64,000 nt of DNA from Endomychus coccineus. Taxonomy: Eukaryota; Arthropoda; Insecta; Coleoptera; Endomychidae. Shown in pieces: positions 56,359-64,000 of the stretch. The stretch's first letter is position 1. Each line of letters begins with the position of its first letter. Location: positions 158,632,388-158,696,387 of the forward strand of contig OY294068.1 in NCBI GenBank assembly GCA_958510875.1. The letters run 5' to 3'. Position numbers and translations under genes: made by a program. The notes beneath the pieces were generated by a model. The model did not search any database. It was not told the origin of the DNA and saw only the letters and a list, made by a program, of their open reading frames with translations.

Positions 56359-56864
56359 AAGTGTTCTATATATAGAGTAGACAAGTAGTGTATTAAGCAT
56401 AGGAAAGCGTTGGTATTTAGTCGGACATTCTGTCCTTCTCGCTCAAGTTAGTGCGCTCTCACTCGCACGGTCTCCCCTTCTATCACATAGAGTATAAGAA
56501 TATAAAAATAGGTATAACGCGCGCACATTGTGCGAGTGAGAGCGCAGTACATGTGCGAGAAGGACAGAATGTCCGTTAACATACCAGTGGAAGGCTTAGT
56601 TGTCTACTCTATATATAGAACTCTTTACTTAAGCACAGGAAAGCGCTGACAAGTTGGACATTGTGTCCTTCTCGCACATGTGGTGCGCTCACACTCGCAC
56701 GGTCTCTCCTTCTACTCACTCACTCATCACCATTCATCGTATGATTCAATTACATAAAATCACAATATTTACGTGCGAGTGAGAGTGCAGTACAAGTGCG
56801 AGAAGGATAGAATGTCCATCAACTTGCCAGTGAAAGGCTTAGTAGTATACTCTATATATAGAAC
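56359..56864. mobile_element. Two adjoining palindromic MITEs
   Basis: Two foldback units of about 260 bp lie head to tail and share the terminal motif CTCTATATATAGAAC at 56606-56621. Unit A (56359-56621) and unit B (56604-56864) both have inverted arms of roughly 100 bp with AGGAAAGCG, GGACATT.TGTCCTTCTCGC and GTGCGCTC.CACTCGCACGG, mirrored as GTGCGAGTGAGAG.GC and GCGAGAAGGA.AGAATGTCC. Centres differ. Neither has coding capacity. Sharing the self-complementary TATA-rich end suggests that the second inserted into the first's end or arose by unequal pairing. Confidence 0.8.
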
Positions 56865-57569
56865 TCTTTGCTTTTACTATAGCATTTTCAACCGTACACA
56901 ACAAATGTTGGCTAAAGCAAAATACTACGGGGATTGTGCTGTACACACAGAGATGAATCTCTGTGGTTGTACAGGTGGTAGTTCGGCTGAAAAATCAGTG
57001 GCTATGTTGAAAGAGGCTAGGAAAACCAACACATCAAATATGAGTGAATACTATTGGACATACTGATGAATCGAATAATTTTGTGTTATTGTTAAAGTGC
57101 ATTGTTTAAAGGAGCTATATAGTGTTTAAGGCAGTGAAGTAATATTTATTATTTTGAAGTGCTTATGCGATAACTTCATGTTATAATTTTACTACTCACA
57201 ACAGGAAATTTAATGCAAATAAATGTTATCGATTTAAAGTTATACGCTTCCCCATTTGAAGATTACGTTTTATACCTATTAGTTATTAGAAAAGTTTAAT
57301 GTTTTGTGAACCGCTTGTGAAATATATGCAAAATTTAGCCGAAATGAATATTCTCAAGAATATTTTCTTTCAACTTCCAGTCAGTTTTCGTTCAAGTGAA
57401 TTCAGTAACGTAAGTAATGTGTTCTTATTTAGCTACAAAAGTACTTACTCATAAATTCTCTATTTCGTAGTATTTTCTACAAAATTGACCCATATCAATA
57501 GCATTAATACATAAGTATGCAACAGGAAATTGAATACAATTCCACATAAAAATAATTGATACATTTACA
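56865..57569. other. No gene recognised
   Basis: A 97-residue plus frame ends at 57066; its first part is inside the MITE, and the rest (YYGDCAVHTEMNLCGCTGGS) is unrecognised. Otherwise featureless. Confidence 0.35.
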
Positions 57570-58331
57570 CATAATTTGAGACTGGTTATACTTCCAGAGA
57601 CGTAGATATAGGTATTTAATAACGATAAATAGACCCGAAAAGTGTTATCACCCAGTAAATATACTTTTTAGGAACTAACTTCGATGCAGAATTCAAATCA
57701 AAGCAAATAAGATCTCCTGATATTTTCTTGTACCTGGCACCGTTTCTCGAGAAATTAAATTTTTGTGAATAATTACCACCACTATGAAAATCGGGTGAAA
57801 GTTGAAAAAAGGAACCTTAAATTAAAGAGCGTCGTTGAGTGACAAACATAGAATAAGCTGTCTTTTCTAATCTCTTCAACGACACATCACAAAGAAAGGC
57901 CCAATAACAAATTTTTATTTCCGAAAATGTTTAAATCAGATAACTACAACAATGAACTTTGATTTATAGTAAGTCCACCAACAAGAGCTAACAAGATACC
58001 ATTTTTTAAATTTTGTGTATTAATTTTGAAGAAATTGTTCAAAATGACTCTCATTTTCTCATATACATAGACCTTCTAACTTCAACGAAAACCTTTTTCA
58101 AATTTTCATCCGATTTTCATGGTGGCGGTAATTAATCACAAAAATCAAATTTGTCGTGAAACGGTGCTAGGTACAAAAAATATGAACACACCTTATTTGT
58201 TCTGGTTTAAATTCTGCATCGAAATTTGTTACTAGAAAATAACCTTCACAGGGTGATAACCCTCGGGTCAATTTATTGTTCTTAAATACCTATATCTACG
58301 CCACTGGGAGTAATACCGGTCTCAAATTATG
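57570..58331. repeat. Long inverted repeat 3
   Basis: Arms at 57570-57815 and 58090-58331 are inverted copies over about 245 bp. Shared words, outside to inside, are CATAATTTGAGAC, CGTAGATATAGGTATTTAA, GTTATCACCC, TTCGATGCAGAATT, TGTACCT.GCACCGTTTC and ATGAAAATCGG.TGAAA. The loop of about 275 bp is AT-rich. Divergence between arms is moderate (roughly one base in six by eye). No coding capacity. It is a foldback-type element or a head-to-head pair. Confidence 0.75.
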
Positions 58332-60160
58332 AGCAAATTTGGTAACCTATCTACGCATCCACGGTATCAAATTTCATTGAGACGTCCTGATTATCTTCGG
58401 AGATACAAACAAAATTAGGAAATTTTTCATAAAATTCAACACCCAGTATCTCAAAAATTAAGCGTCTGTGCATATATGTTAATAGGAACTTTTTTCTCAA
58501 AATCAAATTTTCTGTCGACTGTTAAGGTTCTTCTACTGAAACCTGGGACACCCTGTATATAATTTTTGCTATTACTGAATTTGTATTCGCTGCAATTACA
58601 TTTAAAACAACAAATAACTTGTATTATTTGATATAATAAGTAAGGAACTCCTAACTTTGTTGGTGCGTTATTGAATAAGGTTAGTTGTATTCAAAAACAT
58701 TGAAAATCTGCTCAACCCGACAACAACGGCTGACTTGATCCATGACGTGATACATTATGACGAAAGAGCTAGATGTAGCTGCGCCGGATTTACATTGTTG
58801 AAACTAAACTGAAACTGTAAAAAGGTTAAGACTCAATTTCCTCATATTTCTCCATTAGTGAAGAATGATAAATTGATCATTTATAGAAATCAACAAATTC
58901 TTCTCGAGTTTCAGATATTGTTTCAGTATTCCCTGTGAGTCCTCTAGTATTGCTAATTCCTATCCAATTAAAATAGTCCAATTATAATTAACCCACATAG
59001 CGATGATAGAATGAGATAAAAATTGGCGAAGGGTTTGCGTGAGGGACAAAATAATTTGAAGGATCACGATCAATTCATACACACATCTAAAATTCATGAG
59101 TGAGTAATTCAAACCAAAAATAAAACATGTTTATGATTCATTAACCATGCCACCCTCGTGTGGTTCATCAAGTGTATCACCATCGCATTCGTTAAATATT
59201 AATTTTAATCTCACTTTCCAATTCAAGGCTAACATATCAAAATTCAGCGTGTATGTTCCCTTAGTATGTTTGAAATCATACCCATTAGGTATCCATGTTT
59301 GGATGGTATGGATTAGCACCTAGATCTAGTTAGATATATTATGGTAACTCAAATAACTGCGATAGATGTTGGGCAGAATCGCTATTTTTATTTAAGTATG
59401 CGATATGAGTCTGGTTTTGTGATTTCCAAAGATTAGTTTTTTCTGTGATTTGTATTGATCATCCACTCGGAATGTGAAATTCCCAAGCTTCTTTAACAAT
59501 TCGAAAGCCTTCGGATCGTGCTATTGTGTATGAAGATTTTATTGAATCGATAATACAGGCATCGTGCAGTATTAGATTTCACAATTTTAAATGTCAGAAA
59601 TTCACACTCAATAATATTCAAATATCACTATAATATAACTCTTATACATCCATTTCATATAATATGTAATCATAAAGGCAGTAGTTTTCAACAGATCTTC
59701 AATTAACCTCTCTCTCGTAAGGTTTTTCATTTATATTTCATAAACAGTGTTATTTTTTCAACAATAGAAGGAAAAACAAGTAAGACAGATAGGTCACAGC
59801 AGTATTTTGTATTGGGAAATATAGATCCTATCCGTAATTTGTAGCTAACCATGGAATGGAGTACAAAGGGGTAGATTACACATCCTGCACATTGTTTTGG
59901 TACATTTATTCTTTTTTTGTTGTGAACACGTGTAACATCATCTCTCCTTATATCAACTTTCATAGGTAAGTGATCACCAACAATAGATGTCCCCTGTGAA
60001 GTTTATCAGAAGTGCCGAAACTTCTTGCAAGTCTTCGCCTATCGAAGCTTCTGCTAGTAGAACAAGTTTGTTTTTCGTTGAGTTGAATAATCATTGAGTT
60101 GTATAGTGGAAAACATTATACACAGGGTGAATATTGTCCAGCGCTATTTGTTATTGTTGT
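58332..60160. other. No gene recognised in 1.8 kb
   Basis: No family recognised. A 62-residue minus frame at 59131-59319 (GTYTLNFDMLALNWKVRLKL) and a 78-residue one at 59727-59963 have protein-like composition but no motif I can name. Confidence 0.35.
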
Positions 60161-60484
60161 TTGTGATTGCTAATGAAATCAAATACAATTTACATGACAA
60201 ACAGGTCCATAGAATCATGGAATATTGCGATTCGATATATTTTTCCGGTTGTGACTGCTAATAAAATCAAAAACAATTCACATGACAGACAGGTTCATGG
60301 AATAATGGATCATAGGGATTCGATATATTTTTACGTTTGTGACTGCTAATAAACTCAAGTACAATTTACATGACAGACATGTTCATAGAATAATGAATTA
60401 TCGGGATTTGATATATTTTTACGTATGTGAATGCTAATGAAATCAAGTTCAATTTACATGACAGACAAGTTCACAGACTGATGG
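60161..60484. repeat. 88-bp tandem repeat, 3.7 units
   Basis: Units start at 60161, 60249, 60337 and 60425, exactly 88 bp apart, each beginning TTGTGA.TGCTAAT.AAATCAA and containing ACATGACA.ACA.GTTCA and GATATATTTTT.CG. The fourth unit is partial. Units differ by roughly 10-15 percent by eye, so it is a minisatellite-type array, not a very recent amplification. Confidence 0.9.
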
Positions 60485-60784
60485 ATAGTTATTACAGTTC
60501 AGACTATCTATGCTATGACAAACACCACACCACATAATCCAAGATTGGTAACTATCACATGAAAGACATCTGATATACTGACAGTCACATAATGTCCGTT
60601 ACAGCCCATTTCATATCATAGAAATCCCTGTCAATTCAAATAAACTTCCACATGGCATAGAGTATAATGTTACGTCTTTCTACGCCTTTAGCTTTTTCTA
60701 ATCATCTACCTTGAAAGCCATATATCTAGCCTTGTGCAGAATAATAGAGTCACAAGACTCAGCAATACTTCACTTGATTGATAA

Positions 60785-61282
60785 GACATATCCATTTAAC
60801 AGTTTAGATCACTCATTAGTAATAAAAAACTTAAATTATATGAACTACGGGATGTGAGTCTAAATTTATTGGAGTCATACTTGAAAAATATGTCTCAATA
60901 TGTGATAGAACAGAACTGCGAAAGCAAAGAATTTAAATCCGATCTACTATTTATAGAAGGGGGTTCCACAAGGTTCTCTACTTGAACCTTTTTGATATAT
61001 AATCTACACAAATGAAGTGCCTGATTTAGTAAATGACTCAATATGCAGATGATATTACAGCGGTATTGTCAGAACCGACCATGATAGGCCTATAGGTGAA
61101 ATTGTTCCAAACGCTAGATACGCTGAACGAATGGTTTACCTATAATAACCTAAGCTTGAATCAAGAAAAAATTAATGGAATTAGATTTAACTATCATGCA
61201 AATAGTCAAAACATTTCACTTACTAATGACACAAGTATAATCAAAACGTCATAAAGTATACGTTTCCTTAGAATTGTCAACA
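60785..61282 (+). mobile_element. Non-LTR retrotransposon RT fragment
   Basis: The plus strand reads PFNSLDHSLVIKNLKLYELR and DVSLNLLESYLKN-MSQYV (RT motif A region, the usual form being AFDTVDHxxLLxKLExYGIRG), then GGSTRFST (decayed PQGSxLGP, motif B), and after a shift TQYADDITAVLSEP (motif C, YADD), FQTLDTLNEWFTYNNLSLNQ and EKINGIRF. This is an internal slice of a LINE RT of the same broad CR1/Jockey type as at 51.6-53.9 kb. Two or more frameshifts. It is cut off at 61282 by a mariner fragment. Confidence 0.72.
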
Positions 61283-61728
61283 GAGAGCAAATGCTTCCCC
61301 ATATTCAAAAATCTATGCAAAACGTCTCTACTCAGGTTGAGATGCCCATAGTTCCAGCAATCTCACACCATGAATTATATCGACGATTTCTGGCGATGAA
61401 CGACCAGAACGTTCGGCGTCCTTTGTGATCATTCTATCGCAATGAAAATCAGTAAACCACATGTGAATGATTCAAATAGATGCTGCAGAGCCCTCTTAAT
61501 GATAAACAAGCGATGCTTCGGTTTGCGTGAAGTTATAACCACTCAAGATATAATAAAATCTTTAAGGTTGCTTGCTTTCGATGGGTTTCAAAACATAATT
61601 GAATGACATATCAGTCTTAAAATCATAATGCTTTTTAGTTAAAGATGGTACATCACAAATGTCACATGAGATATCCGATTGTGGCGCCATCTGTTTTATT
61701 TTTTAGTCACTTTTCACCTCACCCTCAT
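61283..61728 (-). mobile_element. mariner-family fragment (copy 2, 5' part)
   Basis: The right end has the terminus TGAGGGTGAGGTGAAAAGTG read inward, next to TA at 61729-61730, followed by TGGCGCCACA as in copies at 29.1 and 62.95 kb. The minus strand then encodes FTDFHCDRMITKDAERSGRS and PEIVDII (the helix-turn-helix linker region, usually EDxxRSGRPxxxV). The rest of the transposase is missing and the left side joins the LINE fragment. A short segment near 61540-61570 looks inserted. Confidence 0.7.
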
Positions 61729-61730
61729 AC

Positions 61731-62949
61731 GAAGCAGTAATATTTGTAAAATCTAGTCAATCATTATTTACGAAGAATAGAGAGATTCATACTTATCTGA
61801 CTGGGAATAAAGAATGCGTAACTACAAAAAAACTTAATTATGCATATTTACAAGAAAACGTCAATATGTATTATTGGTATTAGCTGTTTCTGAAGGCGTA
61901 GAGATACCTCTCACAGAGTCACTCCCACTTCACGATACTTTCGAGAACTATAAATGAGGTCGACTTGAAATTTGGCATTAAGATAACTTTCACAAGACAT
62001 AGAGTAATTGTACGTCTTCACACACCTTTTATTCTACTCATTCGGTAGATACATTAAATATTGAAACTTGGAGGATGACATATTAGGCGACGGAGCCTAT
62101 AGCTTTTTCTGTGGGTGTTCTTTGCGTGCAATAGCTAGTACCAGTATATACTAAACTACACCCAGAAGCCGATGATTTTGTTCAGAATCATAGCGGAAGG
62201 AGATTCTCTCTCTATTCAAGGTTTTTAAAATGAGTATTCATAGTCAAAGCCAGCATTCGATGCTTAAACTATCATGGAACAGCTTGTACACCAATAATTT
62301 CACGTTATAGATTTGTGCGATGGTTATTACAGAACCCAAACTGGTTGAAACAGTAATTCAAACGTTCCAATACCGTGCAGATCGAAATTTTATCTTCCGC
62401 TTTTCGGATATGATATTATTGGAAATTTTTAGCATTAAGGATCAAAATGCAAGTAATAAAAGTAAATCCGAATGCTTCCGTGAGTCCTAAACTCGAGTTT
62501 CCAAGCGGCAAACTAGAGTCCACTCTGTCTGTCCTCTTTAATCCTTTTTGTCGTTTAGCAAATCCGATCACACTTTCAGTAACTCGAAGCGTTGCTTCCT
62601 ATATTCATTCGGTCGATGTTTATAGTTCTACCAGAGCTTCCACATCACAATGACAGCGATTAATGGAAGTTTATTATTCGGGACTGCAGATACAGAAATC
62701 TGGCACTGTCAATTATCCACTGTAAATAAGGGATTAGTTACATATTCTACCAACATTTCAAAGCTTACAACCATTCTGCAAATCATATAGTACACTGATA
62801 CTTGAAATTTACAAATAAGCAAATTAAATCAATTTGCCTTAATTGGCTAAACACGCTGATCAAATTGTCGATGTCAAATTGTAACGTATTAAAACGTAAA
62901 TATTAATCTCTTTTTGAACGACAAAACTTGGATAAAACAGTTATTATAA
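61731..62949. other. No gene recognised
   Basis: A 68-residue plus frame at 62447-62653 lacks motifs. Otherwise unassigned. Confidence 0.4.
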
Positions 62950-62951
62950 TA

Positions 62952-64000
62952 CGGGGGCAAGGTGAAAAGTTCCTAGAAACTAAAACTGATGGCGCCACAA
63001 TCGAAAATTCCATGTGATATTTGTTATGTACCTTCTTCAACTAGAACGCATTGGAATTTCCAGACTCATTTGTCATACAGTTCTGTTTTGACACCTATCG
63101 AAAGCAAGAATCCTTGAAGATTTTAGTAAACATGATAAAAAGTGCGTCTCAATTAACATTAACTCTTGCGTAGAAAAAACATTAACGCGAACTAAAGCAG
63201 CGCTTGCTAAACATTGTGGAGACTCTCCACCATCGTTTAGAATGATTCACTAGTGGTTTACTAATATTCGGTGTGTTAGTATGGCTATAAAGGACGTCGA
63301 ACGTTCTAATCGTCCAGTTGAGGCAACAACGTCAGAAATCGTCGATGGGATCCAGGATATGATTTTGGACGATCGGCGATTTAAATTTCAGGAGATTGCT
63401 AAGGGTATGGCCATCTCAACCAAACGAGTAGGTACAGAAAATTTTGCATACATTTTTGAATTTGAGAAAGCTATGCCAGACGGACGAAAAATGAATCCAT
63501 CACAACACACCAGAGGCCAAAGAACAGCCGAAACAATGGACTTGTTCTGGCAAATCGAAGCCATAAAAGGCCTAAGTGGGCTAAGTCGGCCAACAAAGTC
63601 ATGGCGACAGTTTTTTGGGATGCACGCGGTATCGTCCATATCGTTCATAACCTTGAAAAGGGCAAAACGTTCATTGGCGTATATTGAATAGTATTATGTA
63701 GTACTCTTCCACCAGGACAACGCACAGGTCCGCAGTCGCAATGGTCAAATTGCATAAATTGCGCAACGAATTGATTCGTCATCGACCGTATTCTCCAGAT
63801 TTTACACTCCTGCAATTTTTTCTATTCCCAAACTTGAAGAAATGCCTAGGTATTTGGCTCCAACGATGAGGTCATCGCTGAAACAAGCGCCTATTTTGGA
63901 GGATTGTCGAAATCGTATTATTTGGAAGGGATCGACAAATTAGAAAAACGTTGGACGGAGTGTATCGGGTTACAAGGAGATTATGTTCAGGAATAGAATA
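62952..64000 (+). mobile_element. mariner-family element (copy 3), running off the window
   Basis: The left terminus follows TA (62950-62951): CGGGGGCAAGGTGAAAAGTT, then GATGGCGCCACAA. The transposase relic begins near 63180 (TRTKAALAKHCGDSPPS, MIHxWFTNIRCG) and continues from 63281 as MAIKDVERSNRPVEATTSEI and VDGIQDMILDDRRFKFQEIA (helix-turn-helix and linker), then shifts. The C-terminal half is recognisable in pieces (FHQDNAQVRS-like near 63710 with the second Asp, IDSSSTVFSRFYTPAIF near 63770, NRIIWKG near 63910, GYKEIMFRNR at the window edge). Multiple frameshifts; the right terminus lies beyond 64000. Same family as 28.2 and 61.3 kb. Confidence 0.78.

Noticed and set aside
60161..60484. 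CRISPR array
   Set aside because: The 88-bp units are contiguous near-copies with no unique spacers, and the sequence is eukaryotic; it is an ordinary tandem repeat.

Overview
The window looks like an accessory, repeat-dense stretch of an arthropod nuclear genome, most probably an insect. Base composition is AT-rich. GT-AG introns are visible, and the recognisable coding matter belongs to mobile-element lineages typical of insects: mariner and Tc1-like, hAT, R1/LOA-type and CR1/Jockey-type LINEs, Penelope-like elements, and THAP-domain and Crypton-type sequences. I see no intact host gene. The only clear host-type coding sequence is a decayed copy of a GS1-like/pseudouridine-5'-phosphatase (HAD) gene at about 14.0-14.6 kb on the minus strand. 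Prokaryotic features (operons, Shine-Dalgarno sites, CRISPR) are absent.

Layout. 0-8.4 kb: a possible piggyBac scrap, a hairpin abutting a tRNA-like sequence, a LINE 3' end, and R1/LOA-type LINE tails in both orientations. 8.4-15.1 kb: three members of a short inverted-repeat transposon family with 6-bp target duplications, two carrying a decayed THAP exon. One of them sits in a longer repeat whose paralogue lies 2.9 kb downstream; between the two copies are a LOA-type RNase H fragment and the GS1-like pseudogene. 15-19.7 kb: mostly featureless, AT-rich, with one LTR-like unit that has a well-spaced core promoter. 19.7-29.2 kb: a hAT (TTF/MYM type), Penelope-like fragments, a multicopy arthropod ORF, a LOA-type LINE with RT and RNase H, and a mariner. 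31.7-41.9 kb: two long inverted repeats, a LINE 3' part, two more hAT remnants, a Penelope-like GIY-YIG endonuclease end and an LTR-like segment. 42.0-50.7 kb: a rosa/DD41D-like mariner with long inverted termini and TA duplication, a Crypton-type tyrosine-recombinase pseudogene flanked by inverted repeats, and a Tc1-like transposase interrupted by a palindromic MITE. 51.6-64 kb: a LINE with most of its RT, several hairpin elements (one with a hammerhead-like core), an 88-bp tandem repeat, and two more mariners, the last running off the window.

Nothing here forms a cooperating pathway; the genes are related through nesting and decay. The order of insertion can be read in places: the THAP element is younger than the repeat it interrupts, and the MITE is younger than the Tc1-like gene. 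The observations most worth following are the THAP-bearing family with 6-bp duplications, the Crypton-type gene inside inverted repeats, and the number of independent long inverted repeats able to fold into double-stranded RNA if transcribed. All homology statements come from reading translations by eye; no database search was run.
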